Positions 26,854 to 39,243 of a stretch of DNA of 64,000 nucleotides are shown here, one piece after another. The first letter of the stretch is position 1. Each line of letters opens with the position of its first letter. Under the pieces are notes generated by a model, which was not told the origin of the DNA, searched no databases, and saw nothing but the letters and a program-made list of their open reading frames with translations. Source of the stretch: MPNO01 sp965200535 (lineage in GTDB: Bacteria; Pseudomonadota; Alphaproteobacteria; MPNO01); NCBI GenBank assembly GCA_965200535.1, contig CBDAUF010000001.1, positions 434,001 through 498,000 of the forward strand. The letters are read 5' to 3'. The position numbers were made by a program, and so were the translations under genes.

Positions 26854-28923
26854 ACGCAGGGTCCTGACCACACCGTCCCTTTCGAACAGATAGAGGAGCG
26901 TGCGCAGCGCCTCACCGCGCGGTGTCTTCAGTTCCGCATCGCGCTCGACGATCAGCCGTGCATCGTCGCGCGCCACCCCGAGCAAATCGGCATGTGCGGC
27001 AAGATCGGCCAGCCGGAAGTCCGGCAGCCCCGACTGGCGGGTGCCGAGCAGTTCCCCCGCTCCGCGCAGACGCAGGTCCTCCTCGGCGATCTCGAATCCG
27101 TCGTCGGTGTCGCGCATCACGTTGAGCCGTGCCCGCGCGGTCTCGGTCAGCGGGCCGCCGTAGAGCAGAAGGCAGAACGAGGCGCGGCCGCCGCGGCCGA
27201 CCCGCCCGCGAAGCTGGTGGAGTTGGGTAAGCCCGAAGCGCTCGGCATGTTCGATCACGACCACCGAGGCCTCGGGGATGTCGACGCCGACTTCGATCAC
27301 CGTGGTTGCCACCAGTATGTCGATTTCGCCGGCGGCGAAGCGCGCCATCGCGGCATCCTTTTCCGCCCCCTTCATCTGCCCGTGCACGAGGCCGACGCGG
27401 TCGCCGAACCGCGCTGCCAGCAACCGATGGCGCTCGGTCGCCGCGGCAAGGTCGAGCATCTCGGAGTCCTCGACCACCGGGCAGACCCAGTAGACCCGCG
27501 CCCCGCCGGCGATCGCGCGGCGCAAGCGGCCGGTCACCTCGTCCAGCCGCTCCAGCGGCAGAACCCTGGTATCGACCGGGCGTCGACCGGCGGGGCGCTC
27601 GCGCATCCGCGAGACGTCGATATCGCCGTAGACGGTCATCGTCAGGGTGCGCGGGATGGGCGTCGCGGTCATCGCCAGCACGTCCACCGCCCGGCCCTTG
27701 TCGGCGAGAGCTGCGCGCTGCTCGACGCCGAAGCGGTGCTGCTCGTCGATCACCGCGAGCGCGAGGTCGGCGAAGAGGACCCCGTCCTGCTGCAAGGCGT
27801 GGGTACCGATCGCCAGCGAGATCGCGCCGTCGGCGAGGCCGGCGAGTATCCGCTCGCGGTTCCCGCCGCGCTCTCGTCCGGTAAGCAGCGCGGCGGAGAC
27901 GCCGATTTTCTCCGCGAGCGGCCCAACGGTGGCAAGATGCTGGCGCGCGAGGATTTCCGTCGGCGCCATCAAAGCGGCCTGCGCACCGGCTTCGACCGCC
28001 GTCAACATGGCGAGCAGGGCGACAACGGTCTTACCGCTGCCGACATCGCCCTGCAGCAGGCGGATCATGCACTCGGGCGCCGCCATATCCTCCGCAATGT
28101 CGGCGGCGGCCGCGGTCTGGGAAGCGGTCAGGGAGAAGCCGAAGACGTCCAGCGCCTTCCCGCGCAACCGCCCATCGCCGGCAACGCGCCGGCCCGGCCG
28201 CGCACGGCGCCGGCGCACCAGCGCAAGGGCGAGCTGGTTGGCCAGCAACTCGTCGTAGGCGAGACGTTCGCGGGCGGGGCTCCCGGACGCGAGGTCGGCC
28301 TCGCTTTCCGGCGCATGCGCGCGCCTCACCGCCTCGCGCCAGGACGGCCATGCCTTGCGCGCCATCCAGGCGGGATCGTTCCATTCGGGGAGGTCAGGCG
28401 CGCGGCCGACGGCGTCGGCGACGATGCGGCCAAGCGGCTTCGCCGTAAGCCCGGCAGTCAGCGGATAGACCGGCTCGACCCGCTTGAGCGCATCGATTTC
28501 CCCGGGCCGGGCGATACGGTCGGGATGGGTCATCTGAAGCCGGTCGCGATAGTGTTCGACGCGGCCGCTCACCACCCGCATCGCACCCGTCGGCAGGGCG
28601 GTTTCCAGATAGTCGCGCCGGGCATTGAAGAACACGAGATCCATCGTTCCGGTCTCGTCGCGACAAACCACGCGATAGGGCGCACGCGGGTTCTTGCCGG
28701 GCACATGCCGGTCGACCTCGACGGTCATGGTAACGATCGCCTTGTCGGGGGCGTTGGCGATGCCGGGCGAGAAACGGCGGTCGACGATACCGTTGGGCAG
28801 GTGCCACAGGAGGTCGACCACCCGCGGCCCCGCCAGCCGCTCGACGGCCGCCCCGACCCGCGGCCCGACGCCAACCATCGACCGGACTTCGGCAAACAGG
28901 GGAAACAGGATTTCCGGGCGCAT
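26845..28923 (-). CDS. recG: ATP-dependent DNA helicase RecG
   Basis: A 692-residue RecG that regresses stalled forks and processes Holliday junctions. The N-terminal wedge region includes PRVVDLLWHLPNGIVDR. Walker A is LLQGDVGSGKTVVA, the DEAD-like box is VIDEQHRFGVEQR, motif III is MTATPIPRTL, and motif VI is QLRGRVGRG. The C-terminal RecG-specific segment GTRQSGLPDFRLADL is present. The ATG at 28923 gives the family's usual length. It is divergent from sdhE/mfd. Confidence 0.97.
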   Translation of the reverse strand: MRPEILFPLFAEVRSMVGVGPRVGAAVERLAGPRVVDLLWHLPNGIVDRRFSPGIANAPDKAIVTMTVEVDRHVPGKNPRAPYRVVCRDETGTMDLVFFNARRDYLETALPTGAMRVVSGRVEHYRDRLQMTHPDRIARPGEIDALKRVEPVYPLTAGLTAKPLGRIVADAVGRAPDLPEWNDPAWMARKAWPSWREAVRRAHAPESEADLASGSPARERLAYDELLANQLALALVRRRRARPGRRVAGDGRLRGKALDVFGFSLTASQTAAAADIAEDMAAPECMIRLLQGDVGSGKTVVALLAMLTAVEAGAQAALMAPTEILARQHLATVGPLAEKIGVSAALLTGRERGGNRERILAGLADGAISLAIGTHALQQDGVLFADLALAVIDEQHRFGVEQRAALADKGRAVDVLAMTATPIPRTLTMTVYGDIDVSRMRERPAGRRPVDTRVLPLERLDEVTGRLRRAIAGGARVYWVCPVVEDSEMLDLAAATERHRLLAARFGDRVGLVHGQMKGAEKDAAMARFAAGEIDILVATTVIEVGVDIPEASVVVIEHAERFGLTQLHQLRGRVGRGGRASFCLLLYGGPLTETARARLNVMRDTDDGFEIAEEDLRLRGAGELLGTRQSGLPDFRLADLAAHADLLGVARDDARLIVERDAELKTPRGEALRTLLYLFERDGVVRTLRSG

Positions 28924-29058
28924 CGGCAGACCTGGTGACACCGGCGCGCCCATCGGACAGCCCCGCCCGGCCGCCGTCAAGCGTGACCGACCGTCTCCCT
29001 TGCCCCGGCGGGCGGGCTGTGCGACAGGTCTGGCACTTCGCCAACGGAGGCTGCGGCC

Positions 29059-29318
29059 GTGGACCAGGGCCTGGACGCCCGGCGCAAGCGGATCCTGTTC
29101 CGCAGCCTGCGCCGGGGCACCAAGGAGAGCGACCTCGTGATCGGTGGTTTCGCCCGGGAAACGCTGCCGCATCTCGACGGGCGGCAACTCGACGCATTGG
29201 AGGCCCTGCTCGAGCAGCCCGACCCGGATGTGCTCGGCTGGGCGATCGGCCTCCGCCCTGTGCCGCCCGAGTTCGATACCGAGGTGATGGCGATGCTCAA
29301 AGCCTACAAGAGCGCGTT

Positions 29319-29322
<4 letters not shown>
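29059..29322 (+). CDS. sdhE: Succinate dehydrogenase assembly factor SdhE
   Basis: An 87-residue SdhE/YgfY-type flavinylation factor that helps attach FAD to succinate dehydrogenase. The RGxxE motif is in LRRGTKESDLVIGGFA (about residues 18-33). The helical core ALEALLEQPDPDVLGWAIG follows. The start is GTG at 29059, with GGAGG about nine bases upstream. Its stop codon overlaps the GTG start of mfd (GTGA), so the two are translationally coupled, a common alphaproteobacterial layout. Confidence 0.9.
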
Positions 29323-32846
<3,524 letters not shown>

Positions 32847-32853
32847 ACATCCA

Positions 32854-33336
32854 GTGACACAAAATGCCGGGGATCTCTATTTCGAGGATTTCTTCGAGGG
32901 TCAGATCATCGAGAGCGCGCGGAAGACGCTGGGCGAGACGGAGATCGTCGCGTTCGCCGAACTCTATTCCAACCTGCCCTACCACACGGATCCCGAGGCC
33001 GCGGCGAAGTCCATGTTCGGCGGGATCGTCGCTCCGGGCTACCAGACAGCCGCTCTCACCTTCGGCCTGTTCGTCGATACCGGTACATTTCGGGCCTGCG
33101 GCATGGGCTCGCCGGGGATCGACAGGCTGCGTTGGCTCAAGCCGGTACGGGCCGGCGACACGCTGCAAGTGTTTGCGGAAATCGTCGAGGTCTCGCCGGC
33201 GAAGCAGGAAGGCGGGCGCGATGCGGTCCGTATCGCTTACGAGACCCGCAACCAGAAAGGCGAAACGGTCTTGACGCTGACCAGCCTCCATTTCGTCCGC
33301 CGGCGGCCATCGCCGCAGCGGCACAACTGCACGTAG
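32854..33336 (+). CDS. MaoC-like dehydratase
   Basis: A 160-residue hot-dog-fold protein of the MaoC/(R)-specific enoyl-CoA hydratase family. The catalytic-type Asp/His pair is in YSNLPYHTDPEAA (about residues 41-53), followed by GGIVAPGYQTAALT and the GIDRLRWLKPVRAGDTLQV strand. The start is GTG at 32854, seven bases after the mfd stop. The likely role is hydration of an enoyl-CoA. Together with the following substrate-binding-like gene and the CoA-ligase operon beyond, it begins a catabolic block. Confidence 0.85.
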   Translation: MTQNAGDLYFEDFFEGQIIESARKTLGETEIVAFAELYSNLPYHTDPEAAAKSMFGGIVAPGYQTAALTFGLFVDTGTFRACGMGSPGIDRLRWLKPVRAGDTLQVFAEIVEVSPAKQEGGRDAVRIAYETRNQKGETVLTLTSLHFVRRRPSPQRHNCT

Positions 33337-33345
33337 GAAACAGAC

Positions 33346-34317
33346 ATGCCAGAGACGATTCCCCTCCGCCTCGCCGCGGGTTCCGGCGAAACCTTCGGGG
33401 TCGATGACCTGTCTTGCGCGGCGGCGACCGACCTCGACCTGTGGCGCGATGAGTGCCTGGAACCGACATGGGTGCCGGTCCACGGCGGGGTGCGCGCGAT
33501 CGAGGCGCTGCTCGACGGCCGTGTCGACGTCGCCTATGGCGGGCTCGGCCCCGCGCTTGCCGCCCGCGCCGGCGGCGCCCCGATCCGCATCGTGGTATCG
33601 ATGGCCCGGGCGCTCGCCCAGAATCTGGTCGCCCAAAGCCGCATCGCATCGGCCGACCAACTGCGGGGCTGCTCCTGGGCGCTCGACGGTTTCGGCGCGC
33701 TCAGCCATCACATGGCGCGGCTCGCGGTTCGTGCGTTGGGCATCTCGGAAGACGAGATCGAGTGGCGCGCCCTCGGACCGCCGCCGGAGCGCATCGACGC
33801 GCTGCTCTCCGGCTCGGTCGATGTCTCCCTGATCCGCGTCGAGGAAGCGGTGTCGCTGAGCCGGCGCTACCCGGACAGGCTCCGCACCCTGCTCGGCTTC
33901 TCCGATCTCAAGCGCCTGGTCCCCACCCAGCCGCACGGGGTGCTGTCCACGACCGAGGCGTTCGAGGCGACATCGCCGGACGTTCTGGCCCGCGTCACCC
34001 GGGGGATGATCCGCGCTTCCCGCGTGCTCCACTCGGACCGGGCGGCCTTCGAGCGCGTGTTTCGCGGCAACGTGACCGTGGACATTTCCGACGAGGAAAT
34101 GGACTCGATTTGGCGCCAGGAGCGGAACAACGGCGGTTTCGCCGTCAACGGCGAGATGTCGGCGGCGCACTGGGACATGCAGTTCGAGGACTTCCACGCG
34201 CTTAACCCGGCGTTGCGTCGGGTGACGCAGGAGGAAATTCTTGCGCGCGGGTTCGTCCGGGACGCGCTGGGCACGCTCGACCCCTTCCCGTCCGACTTCG
34301 ACCCGCCGGAGGGCTGA
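33346..34317 (+). CDS. Substrate-binding-like (NMT1/THI5 fold) protein without signal peptide
   Basis: A 323-residue protein with the type 2 periplasmic-binding-protein fold of the SsuA/THI5/TauA group, seen in GVRAIEALLDGRVDVAYGGLGP, IRIVVSMARALAQNLVA and LLSGSVDVSLIRVEEA. There is no signal peptide or lipobox: it begins MPETIPLRLAAGSGE. It therefore probably acts in the cytoplasm, as an enzyme or sensor, not as a transporter component. No ABC permease or ATPase is adjacent. The 4,5-dihydroxyphthalate decarboxylase group shares this fold, so a decarboxylase or ring-acting role is possible but unproven. It starts nine bases after the MaoC gene. A second protein of the same kind is at 62744. 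Confidence 0.75.
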   Translation: MPETIPLRLAAGSGETFGVDDLSCAAATDLDLWRDECLEPTWVPVHGGVRAIEALLDGRVDVAYGGLGPALAARAGGAPIRIVVSMARALAQNLVAQSRIASADQLRGCSWALDGFGALSHHMARLAVRALGISEDEIEWRALGPPPERIDALLSGSVDVSLIRVEEAVSLSRRYPDRLRTLLGFSDLKRLVPTQPHGVLSTTEAFEATSPDVLARVTRGMIRASRVLHSDRAAFERVFRGNVTVDISDEEMDSIWRQERNNGGFAVNGEMSAAHWDMQFEDFHALNPALRRVTQEEILARGFVRDALGTLDPFPSDFDPPEG

Positions 34318-34457
34318 CGAGGCGCGCTGGGCCGAACGACCGACGATACGGCGGAGCCGGGGTCCGTCGCGTTCGATCGGGAAGGATCGTCGGCGCCGGA
34401 CGAAAACAGGAACCGCCGCCGCGCAGGGACGCCCGCCCGTTTGCGCCCCTGAAGAGA

Positions 34458-36014
34458 CTATTGCCCGCCTTCCGCCACTTTGCGCCGAAGGACCTTGCCG
34501 ACCGCGCTTCTGGGCAGGTCGTCGGCCAGTTCGACGACGTGCGGCACCTTGTAGCGCGCGATCCGGCCGCGCAGGTCCTCGCGCAGCAGGGCGCCGAGAC
34601 CGGACCGCGCGTAGCCGTCGCGGGGCACGATGACGGCGCGGATACGGTTGCCGATCTCCGGGTCCGGCAGCGGCACAACGCATGCCTCGGCCACCGCCGG
34701 ATGGCCTCGGAGCGCATTCTCGATCTCATAGGGCGAGATGAAGATGCCGCGGCTCTTGAAGCAGTCGTCCTCGCGCCCGGCAATCCAGTAGTAACCGTCC
34801 TCGTCGTACCAGGCGAGGTCGCCGGTATGGTACCAGCCGTCGTGCACCGTTCGCGCCGTCATCTCCGCATCGCGATGGTAACCGAGGAACAGGCCCGGAT
34901 TATCGGCGGCGATCAGGAACCTGCCGATCTCGCCTGCCCGCAGGACCTCGTAATCGTCGTCCATCACCGCGACCCGCGTGCCGGGGATGGGGATGCCGAT
35001 GGATCCCGGCCGCACCGGGTGCCGCGGACCCTGGCCCAGCACCATTTGCATCTCGGAGACCCCGTAATGCTCCCAGATGTCGCAGCCGACCCGGCGCTTG
35101 AACTCCTGCCAGGTGGCGGCCTCCAGCGCCTCGCCGGTAGCGCTGCAGCCGCGTAGGCTCGTCAGGTCGTAACGGTCCTCGATCCCGTCGATGGCCAGGA
35201 TGCGGCGGTAGACGGTGGCCACCGAATAGAGCAGCGTCACACCGAACCGCTCCACCGCAGCCAGTACCCGTTCGGGGCGCGCAGGCCCTTCGAGGACCGC
35301 CCCCGTCGCCCCGTTGCGCAGCGGAAAGACGACGTTGTGGCCGAGCGCGCTGATGAAGCTCCATTCGCCGGTGGCGAGCGCGATGTCGCCTGGCTCCGGC
35401 GGGACCCGGCGGCGGTTTGCCTCGCCCAGGGCGACCGCCCAGCGGTGGGCATGCACGATCCCCTTGGGCCGCCCGGTTGTCCCCGACGTGTAGACCATAA
35501 ACGCCGGCTCGTCCGCCTCGGTGTCGGCCGCCGGCGCCGGCGCCGGCGCGTCCGCCTCCCACGCCTCGATGCTTTCCGCACCGGCTTGGGTTCCCCGCCA
35601 TAGCATCACTCTCACCCGGTCCCGGTGGGGCAGCAGCGGGGCCGCGATGTCGACGCGGGTGACCGCCGCCGGTGCTCCGCAGTGGCCAAGCACATAGGCG
35701 ATCTCCTCCGCCCCGAGCAGCGAATTGACGAGAACCGGAACCGCGCCGATACGGGTCAGCGCGAGGAAGCTCACCGCGAACTCGATGCAGTTGGGCATCC
35801 GCAACAGCACGCGGGTTCCGCGTCCGATTCCCGCCCGGGCAAAACACCCGGCAACCCGCCGGACACGGTCGAGCAGCGCGGCGTAGCCGATTTCCCCGCC
35901 GTCCCAGACAAAGGCGGTGGCGCCGCCCAGCCCGGCCCCCACCGTGCGGTCGAGGACTTCCGCAGACACGTTTACGCGGGCCGGGATCACCGGATCAGCC
36001 GGTTTCGCCGTCAC
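34458..36014 (-). CDS. AMP-forming acyl/aryl-CoA ligase
   Basis: A protein of about 518 residues of the ANL superfamily that activates a carboxylic acid to its CoA thioester. The P-loop is VYTSGTTGRPKGIVHAHR (about residues 183-200). The A5 motif is EHYGVSEMQM. The A7/A8 region is WYHTGDLAWYDEDGYYWIAG followed by REDD. The catalytic lysine is in PRSAVGKVLRRKV at the C-terminus. It resembles benzoate- and 2-aminobenzoate-CoA ligases. The start is probably GTG at 36014, overlapping the hydratase gene by 20 bases; a GTG at 35990 is the alternative. It is the last gene of the MBL-AspDH-ECH-ligase operon. Confidence 0.86.
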   Translation of the reverse strand: MTAKPADPVIPARVNVSAEVLDRTVGAGLGGATAFVWDGGEIGYAALLDRVRRVAGCFARAGIGRGTRVLLRMPNCIEFAVSFLALTRIGAVPVLVNSLLGAEEIAYVLGHCGAPAAVTRVDIAAPLLPHRDRVRVMLWRGTQAGAESIEAWEADAPAPAPAADTEADEPAFMVYTSGTTGRPKGIVHAHRWAVALGEANRRRVPPEPGDIALATGEWSFISALGHNVVFPLRNGATGAVLEGPARPERVLAAVERFGVTLLYSVATVYRRILAIDGIEDRYDLTSLRGCSATGEALEAATWQEFKRRVGCDIWEHYGVSEMQMVLGQGPRHPVRPGSIGIPIPGTRVAVMDDDYEVLRAGEIGRFLIAADNPGLFLGYHRDAEMTARTVHDGWYHTGDLAWYDEDGYYWIAGREDDCFKSRGIFISPYEIENALRGHPAVAEACVVPLPDPEIGNRIRAVIVPRDGYARSGLGALLREDLRGRIARYKVPHVVELADDLPRSAVGKVLRRKVAEGGQ

Positions 36015-36903
36015 CGTACGGCCATGCCTCGTAATAGGGGCCGCGATAGTCGGCCTTGCGCTTGCCGAGGAAGGCGCGAATCCCCTCGCGGCAGTCGCCG
36101 GTGCGGGTGATCTCCTGGATCGCCGCAAACTCGCGCTCCCAACCTTCGTCGCTGCGGTTGGCGTTCCAGTACATCTTCACCAGTTCCTTGGCGTAGCGGA
36201 CCGAGAGATAGGGGTTGCTGGCGATCTGTCCGGCAAGCACCTCGACCTCGTCGAGCAGATCGTCGTGGGGCACCACCCGCTCGACCAGCCCGATGCGTTC
36301 GGCCTCCGCCGCATCGACGATGCGCCCGGTCAGGATCATTTCCAGGGCGCGGCCGACGCCGACCAGCTTGGGCAGGTTCCGCGCGCCGCCCGACTCGGGC
36401 AGGAAACCGGCCGGGACTGCGACCTCGCCCAGCCGCGCCCGGTCGGAGGCGATACGAAGATCGCACAGGGTGCAGATCTCGAGCCCGATGCCGACCGCGG
36501 GTCCGTTGATTGCGGCGACGGTGATCTGCGGCAAGTCCTCGATCTTCTTGAAGGCGCGCTGCAGCACCTGGTGGCGCAGATCGTTGAAAAACAGATGGGC
36601 GAGTTCCCGGTAGGCGCCGAAATTCCCCATGTCGAAATCGGGGTCGTCGCCGGCCCCCAGGGGTCCGGCCTCGGTCTTCAGATCGCCGCCGGCCGAGAAG
36701 CCGCGCCCCTCGCCGGTGAAAACCACGACCTTGACGTTGCTGTTGTGGCGGATCTGGTCGCACAGGATGTCGAGTTCGACCCGCATCCGGACGTCGACCG
36801 CGTTCAGCGCCTCCGGCCGGTTGAACGTCACGACCCCGATGCACTTCTCGCCCGCCCGGTTGGGGTTGTCGCGCACCTCCCACCGGAGCGCCTGGTATTC
36901 CAT
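35995..36903 (-). CDS. Enoyl-CoA hydratase/isomerase (crotonase) family
   Basis: A 302-residue crotonase-family enzyme. The oxyanion-hole segments are GFSAGGDLK and NGPAVGIGLEICTLCDLRIA. Both catalytic glutamates of true hydratases appear to be kept, in ARLGEVAVPAGF and GRALEMILTGR. The segment between residues 70 and 100 (AGPLGAGDDPDFDMGNFGAY) is longer than in standard hydratases, which suggests a bulky or unusual acyl group. It lies 56 bases after the aspartate-dehydrogenase-like gene and overlaps the CoA ligase gene, so it likely hydrates a product formed from the ligated acid. Confidence 0.88.
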   Translation of the reverse strand: MEYQALRWEVRDNPNRAGEKCIGVVTFNRPEALNAVDVRMRVELDILCDQIRHNSNVKVVVFTGEGRGFSAGGDLKTEAGPLGAGDDPDFDMGNFGAYRELAHLFFNDLRHQVLQRAFKKIEDLPQITVAAINGPAVGIGLEICTLCDLRIASDRARLGEVAVPAGFLPESGGARNLPKLVGVGRALEMILTGRIVDAAEAERIGLVERVVPHDDLLDEVEVLAGQIASNPYLSVRYAKELVKMYWNANRSDEGWEREFAAIQEITRTGDCREGIRAFLGKRKADYRGPYYEAWPYGDGETG

Positions 36904-36959
36904 GCCCTCTCCTCCCTGACTATGTCGGCCCGGTCATGCGGCGGACGCTGGACGGCCGG

Positions 36960-37763
36960 TTACGTCCCCACCCTCAGCGACGCGCCGAGGCCGCGCAGCG
37001 CCGCGATGACGCTGAGTGCGGTAATCCTGCCGGTGCCGGGGTTTTCCTCCGACGGCACGTTCTCGATCTTCATGCTGAGCCGGGCGCTGTCGGCATCGAC
37101 CGTGATCTCGTGGGTGTTGCGGTCGAGCGACGGATCGGCCCAGATCTCCAGCCGCGTGCGGTCGGGCCCGACGCCGGCCAGGCCCAGCGCCGCCGCGACA
37201 TTGACATTGGCGGGGAAGCCCGCGGCCCCCTCGCGGGCGCTGCCCTCGAAGACCCGGAGCGGGCCGGTCAATCCGTCGATGGAGATGCCGTTTTCCACGA
37301 GGTAGGGCGCGCCGGCCAGCGACCGGGGCGGCTTGCGGGTGATCATCCGGACCTCGGCGATCACGCCTTCGGCGGCCGCCCGCACCGCGTCGAGCCCGAG
37401 CAGCGCCCCGGTCGCAAGCACGATAACGGCGCCGGTCTCCCGCGCCCTCCGGACTATGGCGTCGTGCGCGAGCAGCGCCGCCCCGCTCACCGTGACCAGT
37501 GTCCTGCCGGCTTCGACCGCGTCGGCGGCGACGGCGGCAAAGGCCGCCTTCGGCACGCATTCGACGATCACATCGGCGAGCGGCGGCAGCGCAGACGGAG
37601 CGACGACGGCAACCCCCGGCGCAACCCCGGCCATCCGCTCGCGCGCCCTGTCGAGATCGCGGGCGGAAACCGCGGTCAAGGCGAGCCCGTCGATGCCCTC
37701 GGCCAGCGCACGGACCACCGGCATCCCGACCGCGCCGAGCCCGGCGACGGCGACGCGCCTCAT
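36960..37763 (-). CDS. Aspartate dehydrogenase-like NAD(P)-dependent enzyme
   Basis: A 267-residue enzyme of the aspartate dehydrogenase (NadX/DUF108) family. The N-terminal Rossmann motif is VAVAGLGAVGMPVV. The C-terminal catalytic domain contains GFPANVNVAAALGLAGVG and DRNTHEITVDAD, which carry the conserved asparagine and histidine. The family oxidises L-aspartate to iminoaspartate or runs in reverse. Members can feed NAD synthesis or serve in amino-acid catabolism. Here it is inside a CoA-ligase/hydratase operon, so a catabolic role on a related amino acid is as likely as NAD synthesis. It begins 11 bases after the MBL gene. Confidence 0.83.
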   Translation of the reverse strand: MRRVAVAGLGAVGMPVVRALAEGIDGLALTAVSARDLDRARERMAGVAPGVAVVAPSALPPLADVIVECVPKAAFAAVAADAVEAGRTLVTVSGAALLAHDAIVRRARETGAVIVLATGALLGLDAVRAAAEGVIAEVRMITRKPPRSLAGAPYLVENGISIDGLTGPLRVFEGSAREGAAGFPANVNVAAALGLAGVGPDRTRLEIWADPSLDRNTHEITVDADSARLSMKIENVPSEENPGTGRITALSVIAALRGLGASLRVGT

Positions 37764-37774
37764 TGCGCCCCCGC

Positions 37775-38650
37775 TCACTCGTCGCAGAAGACGAAGCGGG
37801 CAGAGCCGTTTTCCGCCCTGATACAGCCGGCCGATGCGCCGGGGAAGTGCGCGGGCAGGATCACCGTGTCGGTATCGGTATAACGGTCGACGAACGCCGT
37901 CCGGGTGCGGCGCGATTCCTCCGGATCGCTGCAGAAGATGGTGGAAAGTTGGGGTTCGGGCACCTGCAGCGCGTGGTGCATCAGGTCGCCGCAGAAGACC
38001 GTCCTTTCGCCGCCCCGGTCGATATTGAGACAGATATGACCCGGCGTGTGCCCGGGCGTCGGCTCGATGCTGAACCCGGCGTCGATCTCGAAATCCTCGC
38101 GGATCAGCGTCGCCCTGCCGGCTTCCATGACCGGCTGCACGCTGTCGGCGAACACCTGGCGCATGAAATCGACGTCCCGCTGCGCCGTCTCCCAGTGATG
38201 GTATTCGGTTTCGCCGAACAGGTAGGTGGCGTTGGGGAAGGTCGGCACCCATCGGCCGTTCTCGAGCCGGGTGTTCCAGCCCACATGATCGACATGGAGA
38301 TGGGTGCACAGCACGAAATCCACCTCCTCCGGCGTCACTCCGGCGGCTTTGAGGTTGGCAAGCCACGGCCATTTCTTGCGGTGCCAGTTGAGTCGGTGGG
38401 GGCGTTCCTTGTCCTCGCCGACGCAGGTGTCGATCAGGATCGTGCAGCGGCCCGTCTTCACCAGGTAGCTCTGAAAGGCGAAGATCATCTCCCCGGTCTC
38501 GGGAACGATGCAGTCGGGCTCGAGCCAGCCGCGGTGCCGGTCGACGATTTCCGCTGTCGCGTCCGGGTAGACCTCGAGCGGGTCGCGGTAGGGGCCCGTC
38601 CACTCGCCCACCGCCCAGATTCCGTAGTCGCCGCAACGCCTCGGTTTCAT
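37775..38650 (-). CDS. MBL-fold metallo-hydrolase
   Basis: A 291-residue metallo-beta-lactamase-fold hydrolase. The dinuclear zinc motif is CTHLHVDHVGW (HxHxDH). Later ligands are in TPGHTPGHI and the aspartate of FCGDLMHH, with a final histidine in LPAHFPG. The pattern matches lactonase-type members such as the AttM/AiiA relatives, so a lactone or cyclic ester substrate is plausible. The ATG at 38650 is preceded by a GCGGGGATG context. It is the first gene of the operon leading to the CoA ligase. Confidence 0.84.
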   Translation of the reverse strand: MKPRRCGDYGIWAVGEWTGPYRDPLEVYPDATAEIVDRHRGWLEPDCIVPETGEMIFAFQSYLVKTGRCTILIDTCVGEDKERPHRLNWHRKKWPWLANLKAAGVTPEEVDFVLCTHLHVDHVGWNTRLENGRWVPTFPNATYLFGETEYHHWETAQRDVDFMRQVFADSVQPVMEAGRATLIREDFEIDAGFSIEPTPGHTPGHICLNIDRGGERTVFCGDLMHHALQVPEPQLSTIFCSDPEESRRTRTAFVDRYTDTDTVILPAHFPGASAGCIRAENGSARFVFCDE

Positions 38651-38778
38651 CCCCGCCTCCCGCAAATGCCGAAACCTACCACGACGGTTGCACAGGGGCG
38701 ACGGCGCGGCGAACTTTCTCCGCCCGGGCAGACTGCTTACGGTATCGGCCGGTTCACACCCGCAACGGAGGCGCGGAA

Positions 38779-39207
38779 ATGGCACGGCTCACCCTGCAAC
38801 AGGCAGCGACCATTGTGGACGTTGCCCTCGAAAAGGGCCGCGAAATGGGCCTCAATCCGCTGACGGTCGCGGTCGTCGACGACGGCGGTCATCTCAAGGC
38901 GTTCAAGCGCGAGGACGGGCCGGGTGCCGCGCTCCGCCCGCAGATCGCCACCGGAAAGGCGGTCGGCGCGGTCGGCATGGGCCGGTCCTCGCGGCGGCTC
39001 GCCGCGATGGCGCTGGAACGGCCGCATTTCGTCAACGCGCTCATCGGCGCCTCGCAGGGCCGGCTGGTGCCGGTGCCGGGCGGCGTGCTGATCGCCGACG
39101 GCGACGATATCTTGGGTGCGGTCGGGATCAGCGGGGACACTTCCGACAACGACGAGACCGCAGCCGTCGCCGGTATCGAGGCGGCGGGGCTCTCCGCCGT
39201 GATCTAG
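38779..39207 (+). CDS. GlcG/HbpS-family (heme-degrading-domain-like) protein
   Basis: A 142-residue GlcG/HbpS family protein, shown by VAVVDDGGHLKAFKREDG, ATGKAVGAVGMG, PGGVLIADGDDILGAVGISG and a C-terminal NDETAAVAGIEAAG. Members bind small ligands or haem, and several are found next to catabolic dehydrogenases, but the molecular role is unclear. No signal peptide is present, so it is cytoplasmic. It is divergent from the MBL operon and convergent with the amino-acid-synthesis family gene. Confidence 0.86.
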   Translation: MARLTLQQAATIVDVALEKGREMGLNPLTVAVVDDGGHLKAFKREDGPGAALRPQIATGKAVGAVGMGRSSRRLAAMALERPHFVNALIGASQGRLVPVPGGVLIADGDDILGAVGISGDTSDNDETAAVAGIEAAGLSAVI

Positions 39208-39243
39208 CGGCCCGCGCTCGACACGCCCGAAGGGGCCGGACGG

